Below, piece by piece: positions 1 through 8,961 of a stretch of DNA of 38,004 nucleotides. The stretch is from Candidatus Epulonipiscioides gigas (lineage in GTDB: Bacteria > Bacillota > Clostridia > Lachnospirales > Cellulosilyticaceae). How positions within the stretch are numbered: the first letter of the stretch is position 1; each line of letters opens with the position of its first letter. The position numbers and the translations under genes are program-made. The stretch lies in contig LJHE01000087.1 of the NCBI GenBank assembly GCA_001983555.1, positions 1 through 38,004 of the forward strand, in the 5' to 3' direction. The notes below the pieces were generated by a model. That model was not told the origin of the DNA, made no database searches, and was given only the letters and a program-made list of their open reading frames with translations.

Positions 1-110
1 ACCTCTATAGGTGGTGTGATGAATTGCTAAAATCTCTTGACTTTATAGACTAAATATAATATAATCAGTTTATAGTTCAGGGGCGGGACGACCCGTAGAG
101 CTTGCTAAAT
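1..110 (-). other. Structured outer end of the left arm, resembling an IS200/IS605 right end
   Basis: Read on the minus strand the segment has a short hairpin CGGG-TCGT-CCCG (95-84), an AT-rich imperfect stem (about 80-38), then GCAATTCATC followed by CACCACCTATAGAGGT up to the sequence edge. The last bases are most of a stem-loop (CCACCT, loop ATAG, then AGGT) cut by the end of the window. Terminal hairpins of this kind are typical of the right ends of IS200/IS605-family elements, where the 3' part also encodes omega RNA. The assignment is inference from shape and wording, not from a match. Confidence 0.35.
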
Positions 111-334
111 TTAGAAAAAATTAATTATTTAGGAGATATGGTCGTATCTCCTGTTTGCATTATATATCACTTATAATTGAACATGAAGAGCAATTTTCTA
201 AGATTGTCATCTCATATGATATAAAAGCTTATCTCGTATAATGTAGTTTAAATATTAATACCTATCTACTAATAATAAAAAAATCCCTAAAAATAGCGAC
301 AATATAATATTTCTATTGCTTATTGGTTTATTTT
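111..334. other. AT-rich non-coding stretch downstream of the left EAL gene
   Basis: No open frame of note. The sequence GGAGATATGGTCGTATCTCC (132-151) is a hairpin (stem GGAGATA/TATCTCC) that could end transcripts, although no clean U-run follows on the minus strand. The same stretch occurs mirrored at 37671-37894. Confidence 0.5.
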
Positions 335-1960
335 TTAATTAATATTTGTTTTTTCTAAAAGAGATACAAAATCGTTAACCGGTAGAGGTCTACTAAATAA
401 ATATCCTTGAATTGTGTTAAATCCTAATTTTTTTAAAATATCTAGTTGTTCTTCCGTTTCAATCCCTTCAACAACTGTTTTTAAATTTAACTTGTTGCTC
501 ATGTGTATAATACTTTCTAAAATAAATTTGGATTTTGGATCGTCAATTAAATCATTAACTAATGACTTATCAATTTTAATCTCATTTATGGGCATCTTAT
601 TTAAGCGAGCTAAACTTGAATATCCTGTACCAAAATCGTCAAGTGATAATTTTAAACCATTTTCCTGCAAATATAATAATGTGTTCTCAAGATTTTGATT
701 ATTATCATAGTCTACGCTTTCAGTAAATTCTAAACATAATTGGTTTGGTCTTATATTATATTTTTCAAGTAAATTTAATATAAAAGATGTAAAATTAGTT
801 TCTCCTAAATGTTTCATAGACACATTAACTGAAATTGGGATATCTATATTATATTTATTTATATACTGACAGGTTTTTTTCCAAACATATTTATCTAATT
901 TGATAATATAACCATTTTCTTCAAATGCAGGGATAAAGTCGATAGGACTTATTAGTCTTTGTTTTTTATAATTCCACCTAACTAGTGCTTCAGCACCATT
1001 AATTTGATTAGTAACAAAATCATATTTTGGTTGATAAAATACTTCAAAATCTTCATTTAATAAAGCATCTTCAAAATCTCTTATCAGAATATTGGTTACA
1101 CTCTCCTTATTATCTTTACTAGATTGTATAGAAATAATTCTGTCAAGATTATTTATTATTTTAGTTATCAATATAGATTGTTCTCGTTTTCTAACTAAAT
1201 CATCTATGTCTATAATACTTATTGTAAACTGCTTTAATTTCCCATTATTATCATATTCTTTATTTTGAACACTTAATTTTATGTATCTTGGTAAATTTCT
1301 AATTCGTTTTTGAGAAATCACACTTTTAAGAGAATATTGCCACAAGTTTTGTTCTATAAGTTGTATATCTAGCCAGTTTTTAATTTTTTTATTTTCATTT
1401 ATATTATACAAATTTAACGGAGCCAAATTTATAATATTATTATATTTAAAATTATCTCCTACTTTAATTAAATCGTATTCGGGACAAGTGGTCTCTTGTA
1501 AAGTTAAAGTTTTATAATGAATATTTACTAAATATTTTGATTTATAATCAGGAGATTTAACTATACTACTAGAAGCTTTAACAGAGTAGTTTTCGCATAT
1601 TATTATATTGCAAAATATAGCAATAAGTTTGTTATTTGTTTTTTGATATATACGACCATAAGTTTTTAATAAATATACTTTTGAATTACTATCAGTCCAT
1701 GGATAAATTAATTCAAACTCCTCAAATTTATTAAGTTTAAAGAGTTGTCTCATTTTACCCATGACAAGATAACGATAATTTTTTGATATTCCATTAAACC
1801 AATATTCAAAAATTTCATTTTCACTTAATTTGGAGAGCAAAATCCTATCTTCTTCAGGTAAAATGATAGGAGCTAATTTATTACTATTTTCTTTTTTTAA
1901 GGTTAATTTCCATACTCCAAACATATTAGTATACATGTTAGCATCAATTATATTTTGCAT
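335..1960 (-). CDS. PAS-like/EAL cyclic-di-GMP phosphodiesterase (left copy)
   Basis: A 541-aa cytosolic protein with no membrane segment. Residues about 10-125 and 140-265 look like two divergent PAS-type sensory modules (the YPWTDSNSKVYLLKTYGR stretch is typical of a PAS strand pair). Residues 295-535 are a complete EAL domain: E324-A-L-V-R-W, N379, E411/E414, DDFGTGYSSL with D441/D442, K462, E498 and Q518 are all present, so hydrolysis of c-di-GMP to pGpG is expected. There is no GGDEF motif. The start is supported by AGGAGG seven bases upstream. It reads outward from the window and is duplicated without change at 36045-37670. The ligand of the sensory part is not apparent. Confidence 0.9.
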   Translation of the reverse strand: MQNIIDANMYTNMFGVWKLTLKKENSNKLAPIILPEEDRILLSKLSENEIFEYWFNGISKNYRYLVMGKMRQLFKLNKFEEFELIYPWTDSNSKVYLLKTYGRIYQKTNNKLIAIFCNIIICENYSVKASSSIVKSPDYKSKYLVNIHYKTLTLQETTCPEYDLIKVGDNFKYNNIINLAPLNLYNINENKKIKNWLDIQLIEQNLWQYSLKSVISQKRIRNLPRYIKLSVQNKEYDNNGKLKQFTISIIDIDDLVRKREQSILITKIINNLDRIISIQSSKDNKESVTNILIRDFEDALLNEDFEVFYQPKYDFVTNQINGAEALVRWNYKKQRLISPIDFIPAFEENGYIIKLDKYVWKKTCQYINKYNIDIPISVNVSMKHLGETNFTSFILNLLEKYNIRPNQLCLEFTESVDYDNNQNLENTLLYLQENGLKLSLDDFGTGYSSLARLNKMPINEIKIDKSLVNDLIDDPKSKFILESIIHMSNKLNLKTVVEGIETEEQLDILKKLGFNTIQGYLFSRPLPVNDFVSLLEKTNIN

Positions 1961-2428
1961 TTAAACATTCCTCCTATATTAAAATGTAAGTATTCTCATC
2001 TATATCATTAAATTTTTAATTTTATTTTATATTTTATGAATTTAAACTATAAATATACATTATTGTTGAATATATAAGAAAAAATATTAATTTAATTTTA
2101 AAAATAAAATAATAGTCATTAATGAATGATACTTTATCAAATATTATAAGTTGATTATATAATATAAAATGAAGAATTGAAGTGTAAATGTCAAAAAAGG
2201 GATATACGCTATGAAATAAAACTTTTATATATTTAAAGATTTTAAAATCAGTATAAAAAATTTCATCTACAAGATAAAGTAATATACTTTTTATGAATAT
2301 ATACTAAATTATGTCTATAAAAAGCATATATTTACAGTAAATAATTTTAATTACAGACATACTATAAAATTATAGTACATATACATATATATGATTAAAT
2401 AAAATCAAAAAAATTGGAGATGAATACT
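1961..2428. promoter_or_regulatory. Divergent spacer between the EAL gene and the tctC fragment
   Basis: This 468-bp, very AT-rich region separates genes read in opposite directions and so should hold both promoters. A perfect-arm dyad ACTATAA/TTATAGT at 2361-2376 lies about 50 bp before the lipoprotein start and could be an operator. No single promoter stands out because TATAAT-like strings are everywhere. It contains no gene that I can support. The same spacer is mirrored at 35577-36044. Confidence 0.4.
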
Positions 2429-2728
2429 ATGAAAAAAAGTTTATATTTCTTATTAGCAATGACATTAACATTAAGTATAACAGGTTGTGGTCCAAATGTT
2501 AGTGAAGTTGAAGATACTGCTTATCCTGCAAGACCAATTAATGCAGTTGTTCCATTTGGAGCAGGTGGAGGTACCGATGTTTGGGGACGTGCATTAATGG
2601 ATGGCATGTCAAAAGCTTTTGGAACTACTATTACTGTAACAAATGTAACTGGTGGTTCTGTAGGTTCGACAGGAGTAAATCAAGTTTGGAGTGCAAAGCA
2701 TGATGGATATACTATAGCATGTACATAA
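2429..2728 (+). pseudogene. Truncated TctC/Bug-type substrate-binding lipoprotein (left copy)
   Basis: The first 99 codons of a periplasmic-type binding protein of tripartite tricarboxylate transporters. MKKSLYFLLAMTLTLSITGC is a lipoprotein signal peptide with lipobox ITGC; then come YPARPINAVVPFGAGGGTD and a DGYTIACT end, matching the N-terminal lobe of the Bug/TctC family (usually about 320 aa). The ATG at 2429 is preferred over an in-frame TTG at 2414 because GGAG (2416-2419) sits nine bases upstream. The reading frame stops with TAA exactly where the right end of the adjacent IS200/IS605-type remnant begins, so insertion or deletion there removed the rest. No TctA/TctB genes are nearby. 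Confidence 0.8.
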
Positions 2729-3150
2729 GAAACAGTTCAAGATTTTGCGAAAAATGCGAAATCCTATTTATATTAAAAATTTCTTAATAATGGCGTACTG
2801 TACACCTCTATGCAGTCGGAGAATATTTTCTCGTTCCACACTCTTTTTTTAGTTAAATATTTCTTTAATATATTATAACTTGCATTCACATCTGCATTTA
2901 TTAGAATTTTATTCTTAGTTTCAAATAATCCTCTTTTTATTCTCTTTCCTATAAAATTTATTTTTTTACTCACTTTTTCTTTATCTAAGAAACTTGCTTG
3001 ACTTGTATAACTTTCTTCTTGCTCTATTAATGTTATTCCTTCCAATTTACTAAACTATATTTCAGCATGGTTTAAAACAAGAAGACTTAAACGTATTTAC
3101 AGAAATATTTTTACTTATTTTACATTTATTAATAACAGTTGCTAACACAA
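2725..3150 (-). mobile_element. Internally deleted IS200/IS605-family element (left)
   Basis: Read on the minus strand: a left end starting TTGTGTTAGCAACTGTTATT (3150-3131) with about 100 bp of non-coding sequence, then an internal deletion, then the 3' third of a tnpB-type gene, then a right end with a hairpin (GATTTCGC, loop, GCAAAATC around 2764-2742) that abuts the broken tctC gene. tnpA and most of tnpB are missing, so it cannot move by itself. The right arm carries the same element with a further 182-bp deletion. The left end lies 11 bp after the pgsA stop. Confidence 0.7.
2773..3045 (-). pseudogene. tnpB (OrfB) C-terminal remnant
   Basis: About 90 codons. The order EQEESYTSQASFLD, GKRIKRGLFETK, then NADVNASYNILKK and a CIEVYSTP tail is that of the RuvC-III end of IS200/IS605 TnpB proteins; the Asp of NADVN is the third RuvC catalytic residue. 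The N-terminal 250-300 residues, including the first two catalytic acids, are absent: an in-frame TAG lies a few codons upstream and the sequence then passes straight into the element's left end. The TTG at its head is not a credible native start. Confidence 0.8.
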
Positions 3151-3160
3151 CAAATGTGTT

Positions 3161-3724
3161 CTAAGTATTTTCTTTAAATACATCTTTATTATCTATCATA
3201 TATTTTGCTCCAGAAATTATTGTGAAAAAAAGAGCAAGATATGTCAAAATCATAGTTAAATTTATTAAAAATGCATTACTGATTGGAAACAAATAAAATA
3301 TAATCATTGCCATCTGTACAACAGTTTTAACTTTTCCTAAATTATTTGCACTTAATACAATATTTTGACCAGCTGCCACTAAGCGTATACCAGAAACCAT
3401 AAATTCACGTAATAAAATCAAAAGAACAATCCAAGCTGGCAAAACTCCATTAGGGACAGCATCTCCAAGATAAATTAGAGCAATCATAGCAGCTGTAACA
3501 AGCATTTTATCTGCAAGTGGATCCATGAATTTTCCTAGGTTTGTGATAAGATTGAGCTTTCTTGCAAGATAACCATCTAAAAAATCTGTAAAACTTGCCA
3601 CTACAAATATAATCAGAGCAATCCATAAAGTAGTATTGAGTTCAAAAAAAGGTATCCAAATAACCGCCATAAATACAAATACAAGTATAATCCTAAGTGT
3701 TGTAAGCTTATTCGCAATATTCAT
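3161..3724 (-). CDS. pgsA: CDP-diacylglycerol-glycerol-3-phosphate 3-phosphatidyltransferase
   Basis: Makes phosphatidylglycerol-phosphate from CDP-diacylglycerol and glycerol-3-phosphate in the cytoplasmic membrane. It has 187 aa, the usual length. The CDP-alcohol phosphatidyltransferase signature is complete: D47, D50-G51, A54-R55, G64, D68 and D72. Around it are hydrophobic stretches near residues 8-25, 32-46, 75-108, 133-150 and 152-172. The ATG lies inside the end of rimO (17-bp overlap), which points to coupled translation. The TAG stop is followed 11 bp later by the left end of the IS200/IS605-type element, so the operon's native 3' end has probably been replaced. Confidence 0.93.
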   Translation of the reverse strand: MNIANKLTTLRIILVFVFMAVIWIPFFELNTTLWIALIIFVVASFTDFLDGYLARKLNLITNLGKFMDPLADKMLVTAAMIALIYLGDAVPNGVLPAWIVLLILLREFMVSGIRLVAAGQNIVLSANNLGKVKTVVQMAMIIFYLFPISNAFLINLTMILTYLALFFTIISGAKYMIDNKDVFKENT

Positions 3725-5048
3725 AAATAACCTCTCCTATTAAATCATACTCATCAGAATGAGTAATTTTTACTGATATAAAATCACCACAAATAAGATC
3801 CCCTTCATATTCTACAAAAACTTTAGAATCTACTTCCGGAGCATCTCCATAGGTTCTTCCTATATAAACATCTTCTCCTTCTAATTTCCCTTCAATTAAA
3901 ACCCTAAAAATTTTTCCGATTTTATTGGCACAAAGTTCTTTTGAAATTTTTTGTTGAATTTTCATTATAATATCTTTTCGCATTTCTTTAATATGCTGCT
4001 CAATTTGATTTGGCATAGTTGCTGCAGGTGTACCCTCTTCCTTAGAATACGTAAACACGCCCAGTCTATCAAATTTTATTTCTTTGACAAAATCAACTAA
4101 ATTTTCAAAATCTTCTACAGTTTCATTTGGAAAACCAACTATTAAAGTAGTTCTAATAATTATATTTGGAATATTTTCTCGTAATTTATGAATAATTTGT
4201 TTTAAATATTTGTTACTACTTTGTCTATTCATCAATTTTAGAATTTTGTCTGAAGAATGTTGTATTGGCATATCCAAATAATTACAAATTTTTGAATTAT
4301 TTTTAATTTCTGCGATTAGTTCATCAGTAATATTTTCAGGGTAGCAATATAAAATTTTGATCCACTCAATCCCTTCTATTACAGATAATTCCTGCAATAA
4401 GGTAACTAAAGTATATCCTTTATCAATACCATATAGTGTCGTATTTTGTGCAACTAAGATAATTTCACTAACGCCATCTTCAGCAAGCTTTTTTACTTCA
4501 TCAATAATATTTTCTTTAGGACGGCTTCTGTATTTTCCTCTTAGACTTGGAATTATACAATAAGTGCAAAAACTATTGCAACCTTCTGCTATTTTTATAT
4601 ATGCAAAATATCCACCTGTTGTTAGTATTCTAGGCATATTTTCTAAGTGTTCTTTATTAATATCTTCAAAATGTTGAATTACTTGTTTTTTTTCTAATAC
4701 ATTTCTAGCGACATCTACAATTTTATCATATGAAGTTGTACCTACAACTGCATCAACTTCTGGCATTTCTTTTAATATTTCATCTCTATAACGTTCAGCC
4801 ATACAACCTGTAACAATTAATGCTTTACAGTTTCCTGTATGTTTATATTTTGCAACTTCTAATATTTGTTCTATGCTTTCTTTTTTGGCATCTTCAATAA
4901 AGCAACATGTATTTACTATTAAAACTTCTGCTTTATTTTCATCTCCAGTTAAGGTAAAACCCTCTTTATTTAAAAGACCTAACATATGTTCGCTATCAAC
5001 TAAGTTTTTATCACATCCTAATGATACAAACGCAACAGTATTTAACAA
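3708..5048 (-). CDS. rimO: Ribosomal protein S12 methylthiotransferase RimO
   Basis: Radical SAM enzyme that adds a methylthio group to the conserved Asp of ribosomal protein uS12. It has 446 aa. Residues 1-120 form the UPF0004/MTTase domain, with C12, C48 and C82 for the auxiliary iron-sulfur cluster. The radical SAM core has C157-x3-C161-x2-C164, and a TRAM-like domain ends the protein (about 380-446). RimO is chosen over MiaB from the SLGCDKNLVDSE start and the neighbouring pgsA, a common Firmicutes pair. The start is TTG, supported by AAAGGAAG seven bases upstream. The stop overlaps pgsA, and folD ends one base upstream of the start. Confidence 0.93.
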   Translation of the reverse strand: MLNTVAFVSLGCDKNLVDSEHMLGLLNKEGFTLTGDENKAEVLIVNTCCFIEDAKKESIEQILEVAKYKHTGNCKALIVTGCMAERYRDEILKEMPEVDAVVGTTSYDKIVDVARNVLEKKQVIQHFEDINKEHLENMPRILTTGGYFAYIKIAEGCNSFCTYCIIPSLRGKYRSRPKENIIDEVKKLAEDGVSEIILVAQNTTLYGIDKGYTLVTLLQELSVIEGIEWIKILYCYPENITDELIAEIKNNSKICNYLDMPIQHSSDKILKLMNRQSSNKYLKQIIHKLRENIPNIIIRTTLIVGFPNETVEDFENLVDFVKEIKFDRLGVFTYSKEEGTPAATMPNQIEQHIKEMRKDIIMKIQQKISKELCANKIGKIFRVLIEGKLEGEDVYIGRTYGDAPEVDSKVFVEYEGDLICGDFISVKITHSDEYDLIGEVIYEYCE

Positions 5049-5049
5049 A

Positions 5050-5904
5050 TTAAAACTTCCTTTCTATATTTGCAGCTTTTATACAATTTTTAAGCAGCAT
5101 TGCTATCGTCATAGGACCAACACCACCAGGTACTGGTGTAATATAACTGGCTATACCAATACAAGAATTAAAATTGACATCTCCACATAGTTTACCATTT
5201 TCATCTTTATTTATTCCAACATCAATTACAATTGATTTGGGAGCTATCATATCTCCAGTAATAAAATTTGCTTTACCTACAGCACAAATTATTATATCTG
5301 CGCTCATTAATTCTGATTTTAAATTTTTAGTTTTAGAATGACATATTACTACTGTGGCATTTTCATTTAATAATAATAACGCCAAAGGTTTTCCAACAAT
5401 ATTACTACGACCTACTATTACACATTTTTTACCACATATCTCTATATTTTCGTGCTTCAAGAGCTCTATAATACCAGTGGGAGTACAACTAGTAAAAAAT
5501 GGATTACCAATAATAAGACTGCCTAAACTCTCTTTTGAAAATCCATCAACATCTTTTTTTATATCAATAGCTTGTATTACTAGCTCTTGATTTATGTGTT
5601 GTGGCAAAGGTAATTGAACTAATATTCCATTAATATTACTGTCATTATTTAATACTTCTATTAGATCCAATATATCTTGATTATTAGTATTATATGGTAA
5701 AACATATATATGAGATTTAATGCCTACATAATCGCAGGCTTTTTGCTTATTTTTAATATATATTTTTGAAGCAGAATTATCTCCTATTAAAATAACGGCT
5801 AAGCTAACATTTTTAGGAGCTAAATTTTTTATTTCTTGTGCTAAATTATCTTTTATAACATTAGCAATTTTTGTGCCATCTATTATTTTTGTATTTATCT
5901 GCAT
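5050..5904 (-). CDS. folD: Bifunctional methylene-THF dehydrogenase / methenyl-THF cyclohydrolase
   Basis: Interconverts 5,10-methylene-, methenyl- and 10-formyl-tetrahydrofolate with NADP. It has 284 aa, as is typical. The catalytic Tyr49 and Lys53 lie in SKIYIKNKQKA; DVDGFSKESLG, the Rossmann VGRSNIVGKPLA and the C-terminal signature VPGGVGPMTIAMLL are all present. The ATG begins directly after the fhs stop codon with no spacer, and GGGG in the end of fhs is the only ribosome-binding candidate, so translation is probably coupled. With fhs it forms the formate-to-methylene-THF branch. Confidence 0.95.
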   Translation of the reverse strand: MQINTKIIDGTKIANVIKDNLAQEIKNLAPKNVSLAVILIGDNSASKIYIKNKQKACDYVGIKSHIYVLPYNTNNQDILDLIEVLNNDSNINGILVQLPLPQHINQELVIQAIDIKKDVDGFSKESLGSLIIGNPFFTSCTPTGIIELLKHENIEICGKKCVIVGRSNIVGKPLALLLLNENATVVICHSKTKNLKSELMSADIIICAVGKANFITGDMIAPKSIVIDVGINKDENGKLCGDVNFNSCIGIASYITPVPGGVGPMTIAMLLKNCIKAANIERKF

Positions 5905-7575
5905 CTAAAATAACCCCGTTACAACACCATTTTTGTCAATATCAATTTTTTCTGCTGATGGCACTTTGGGAAGTCCTGGCATAGTCATAACACTGCCTGT
6001 AAGAGCAACTACAAATCCTGCTCCAGCAGAAACTCTAACTTCTTTTATAGTGGTAGTAAATCCAGTTGGAGCTCCTAATGATTTTTGATTATCAGAAAAA
6101 GAATATTGATTTTTTGCTATACATACTGGTAAGTGTCCAAAACCTAGTTCTTCTATTTTTGCAATTTCTTTTTTTGCAGTTGCATCTATTTTTACAGTTT
6201 CTGCTCCATAAATAGATTTAGCAATTTTATTAATTTTTTCTGTAATAGATAAATTATCATCATATAAAAATTTAAAATCAGCTGGTTCATTTTCAAGTAT
6301 ATTAACTACTTCTTTTGCAAGAGTTAAACCACCCTCGCCACCAAATTCCCAAACTTTTGAAACACAAAATTTAGCATTTTGTTTATCACAAATTTCTTTG
6401 ATTAGATCTATTTCAGCATTAGTATCAGTAATAAATGCATTTAAAGTTACAATTACAGGGACACCAAATTGCTTTAAGTTGTTAATATGTCTTTTAAGAT
6501 TTTCGCTACCTTTTTTGAGAGCATTTAAATTTTCAGTAGTCAAATCTTTTTTCATGCCACCATTATATTTTAAAGCTCTAATAGTGGTAACTAAAACAAT
6601 AACATTTGGAGCAATGCCAGCTTTACGGCACTTGATATCCATAAATTTTTCTGCACCAAGATCTGCTCCAAAACCAGCTTCTGTAATAGTTATATCACAA
6701 AGTTTCAGAGCAAGTTTTGTAGCTCTTATGCTATTACATCCATGAGCAATATTTGCGAATGGGCCACCATGCATAAGAACAGGAGTATTTTCAAGCGTTT
6801 GAACTAAATTTGGATTAATCGCATCTTTTAAAAGGGTAGCCATCGCTCCTTGTACTTTTAAATCGTATGCATAAACTGGTTTTTTAGAATACGTATAACC
6901 AATTAATATATTTCCAAGCTTAGTTTTTAAATCTTCAAGATCGTTTGCAAGACATAAAATTGCCATAATTTCAGAAGCAACTGTAATCATAAATCCATCT
7001 TGCCTAATTACACCATTTACGTGAGAATTAAGACCAACAATAACTTCTCTTAACACTCTATCATTTAAATCTACACATCGTTTAAATACGATAGCTGAGG
7101 GGTCAATCTGCAATGCATTTCCTTGATGTATGTGATTATCAATTATAGAGCAAAGTAAATTGTTGCATGCTCCAACAGCATGTATATCTCCAGTAAAGTG
7201 CAAATTTATATCTTCCATAGGAACTACTTGAGAATATCCGCCACCTGCTGCTCCTCCTTTTATACCAAAGCAAGGACCAAGAGAAGGCTCTCTTAACGCA
7301 ATTATTGCATTTTTACCTAATTTATTAAGTGCCTGCCCAAGACCTACTGTAATTGTCGTTTTTCCTTCACCTGCAGGAGTTGGGTTTGTGGCAGTAACAA
7401 GAACAAGTTTACCATTTTTATTATTTTCTACTTTATTATAAATACTATTAGATATTTTAGCTTTGTATTTTCCATATTGCTCTACATCATCTTCATCAAT
7501 TCCAAGTTTTTGAGCTATTTCAACAATTGGTAACATCATAGCATTTTGAGCTATTTCTAAATCATTCTGATACAT
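5905..7575 (-). CDS. fhs: Formate-tetrahydrofolate ligase
   Basis: ATP-dependent formation of 10-formyl-THF from formate, a step of the acetogenic methyl branch but also used by many Clostridia for purine and glycine/serine metabolism. It has 556 aa, the full family length. The nucleotide-binding loop [11 protein letters not shown] is at 64-74; [20 protein letters not shown] and [10 protein letters not shown] near the C-terminus are family signatures. GGAAGGAA lies upstream of the ATG. It sits between mnmH and folD in one minus-strand run. No other Wood-Ljungdahl gene is in the window, so an acetogenic life-style cannot be claimed. Confidence 0.96.
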   Translation of the reverse strand: MYQNDLEIAQNAMMLPIVEIAQKLGIDEDDVEQYGKYKAKISNSIYNKVENNKNGKLVLVTATNPTPAGEGKTTITVGLGQALNKLGKNAIIALREPSLGPCFGIKGGAAGGGYSQVVPMEDINLHFTGDIHAVGACNNLLCSIIDNHIHQGNALQIDPSAIVFKRCVDLNDRVLREVIVGLNSHVNGVIRQDGFMITVASEIMAILCLANDLEDLKTKLGNILIGYTYSKKPVYAYDLKVQGAMATLLKDAINPNLVQTLENTPVLMHGGPFANIAHGCNSIRATKLALKLCDITITEAGFGADLGAEKFMDIKCRKAGIAPNVIVLVTTIRALKYNGGMKKDLTTENLNALKKGSENLKRHINNLKQFGVPVIVTLNAFITDTNAEIDLIKEICDKQNAKFCVSKVWEFGGEGGLTLAKEVVNILENEPADFKFLYDDNLSITEKINKIAKSIYGAETVKIDATAKKEIAKIEELGFGHLPVCIAKNQYSFSDNQKSLGAPTGFTTTIKEVRVSAGAGFVVALTGSVMTMPGLPKVPSAEKIDIDKNGVVTGLF

Positions 7576-7621
7576 TTTTTATGCTCATTCCTTCCAATTC
7601 AATAATTTTTTTCATTAAATT

Positions 7622-8722
7622 TTAGTATAGAGATATTTCAGATTCTAAAAATTCTTTAACTTCGTCAGTATTTCCAGTAAAAATAATTTCTTTATCAGTG
7701 TTATTTAATTGATATTGATACATAGGATCATAATAATCTAATAACAGAGTTTTAATCCAATTGTTATGAGCAACAGTTTTTTCGGTTAATAGTTGCATGC
7801 TAAAAGCTTGATTAAAAGAAGAAATTAACTCAGCAGTAGCAGTGCTCCCTAGCTTTTTTTTCAATCTTTCTATGCTACTTAAAATATATTTGCCCCATTC
7901 ATAAAGACCTATATCCTTACCAAATTGCAAAAAATATTTTTCTTGAGTATCTATAACATATTCTTGATGAGTTATATTTATTCTTGTATCTATATTTTCA
8001 TCTAATATAATCAGTTTTCCTTTTGCAAAATGATTAGCGAGCTCACGAGGAATAAAATTTGCTCCTATATGCTTTCCTTCATCTTCAAGCAACATATATT
8101 TATAATTTTTATATTTATGTTTTATTATAGCATATGCTAAATTATTTTCAAAATTTATTTGAGATGGCTGTGGTTCAAGATGTCTTCCAAATGACGAGCC
8201 ACGATGGTGTGCCAATTGTTCAAGATTTATAGTGGTTGGAAATTTTGACAAAAATTTGGTCTTACCACTACCTGTATACCCACCTAAAATTATAATATTT
8301 TGTGGTACATTTTTTGGTAAAAGGCTTTCTATTAAATAATTTCTAAAAGCTTTATAACCGCCTTCAATCCTTTGTATATCTCTTTTCATATGCTCTTTTA
8401 TCCAAGACTGAGCAATTCTCGAACGTTGACCACCTCTAAAACAATATATAATAGTTTCAGGATTTTTGTTTATAAAATCAATCCACTTATTAATTCTCGT
8501 TTCACGTAGTGCTCCAGATACAAGTTCATGTCCTAGAGCTGTAGCGCTGTCATTGCCTTTTTGTTTATATTCTATTCCTATAACATGTCGTTCTAAATTA
8601 TCCATTATAGGAATATTTATAGAATTTAGAAAGGCCCCCTTGCTAAACTCTACTTCTGCTCTTACGTCAATTAAAGGAATATCATTTACAATTATTTTTT
8701 CAAAATCTTTTGTCGTTTGCAT
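7622..8722 (-). CDS. mnmH: tRNA 2-selenouridine synthase
   Basis: Converts 2-thiouridine at the wobble base of Lys, Glu and Gln tRNAs to 2-selenouridine, using selenophosphate via a geranylated intermediate. It has 366 aa. The N-terminal rhodanese domain has the catalytic Cys94 in YCFRGGQRS, and the C-terminal P-loop GGYTGSGKT is at 147-155. Its presence implies selenium use (selD elsewhere in the genome). It is the first gene of the run mnmH-fhs-folD-rimO-pgsA. A weak GAGTG precedes the ATG. The leader upstream is strongly structured (see 8723-8961). Confidence 0.93.
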   Translation of the reverse strand: MQTTKDFEKIIVNDIPLIDVRAEVEFSKGAFLNSINIPIMDNLERHVIGIEYKQKGNDSATALGHELVSGALRETRINKWIDFINKNPETIIYCFRGGQRSRIAQSWIKEHMKRDIQRIEGGYKAFRNYLIESLLPKNVPQNIIILGGYTGSGKTKFLSKFPTTINLEQLAHHRGSSFGRHLEPQPSQINFENNLAYAIIKHKYKNYKYMLLEDEGKHIGANFIPRELANHFAKGKLIILDENIDTRINITHQEYVIDTQEKYFLQFGKDIGLYEWGKYILSSIERLKKKLGSTATAELISSFNQAFSMQLLTEKTVAHNNWIKTLLLDYYDPMYQYQLNNTDKEIIFTGNTDEVKEFLESEISLY

Positions 8723-8961
8723 TTTTCACACTCATTTTTTATAAAATTAGCAAGAATTTTCTCAGCTCTAAGTGCTGAGATGACTTGCTCTGTTTCGTTT
8801 TCCTTTTGGAATAGTTACCCTTCGATAATATAAGCTTTTGGATAAGTATCCATAACTTTTTAGAACTATTTACAGAACATAGAACTAGGGTAGGTTCATT
8901 CTATGGTGTCAATTGAAGATTTGCTCCCATTTCTACAAGTGGGAGCAATTGACAAGTTAGG
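8723..8961 (-). promoter_or_regulatory. Structured leader or element relic between topA and mnmH
   Basis: Two hairpins. The first is a nested stem: AGCAAG (8749-8754) pairs with CTTGCT (8784-8789) and inside it TCTCAGC (8760-8766) pairs with GCTGAGA (8774-8780). It would lie about 25-65 bases before mnmH in its transcript. The second, GTCAATTG...TTGCTCCCA/TGGGAGCAA...CAATTGAC (8909-8953), sits just after the topA stop. The second shares 16 bases with a hairpin at 27681. The whole stretch may be the 3' relic of an IS200/IS605-type element (omega-RNA-like) or a regulatory leader; I cannot tell which. Confidence 0.45.

Larger units (their letters stand above)
1..3150. repeat. Left arm of a 3-kb inverted repeat
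   Basis: Bases 1-2745 appear identical to the reverse complement of 35260-38004; the two EAL proteins and the two lipoprotein fragments encoded there are identical. Beyond 2745 the arms stay homologous with scattered mismatches (2746, 2758, 2818, 2844 and about six between 3049 and 3150). The left arm holds 182 bp (about 2868-3049) that the right arm lacks, the missing piece lying between two TTTA copies. Homology stops at TTGTGTTAG (3150-3142 read on the minus strand). Content from outside in: structured end, EAL gene, divergent spacer, tctC fragment, IS200/IS605 remnant. It could be a mobile or duplicated unit, or a multicopy repeat at which assembly stopped. Confidence 0.95.

Noticed and set aside
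414-698. 94-codon plus-strand frame inside the EAL gene, repeated mirrored at 37307-37591
   Set aside because: It lies antisense to the EAL catalytic domain, with no ribosome binding site or recognisable content; a shadow of the real gene.
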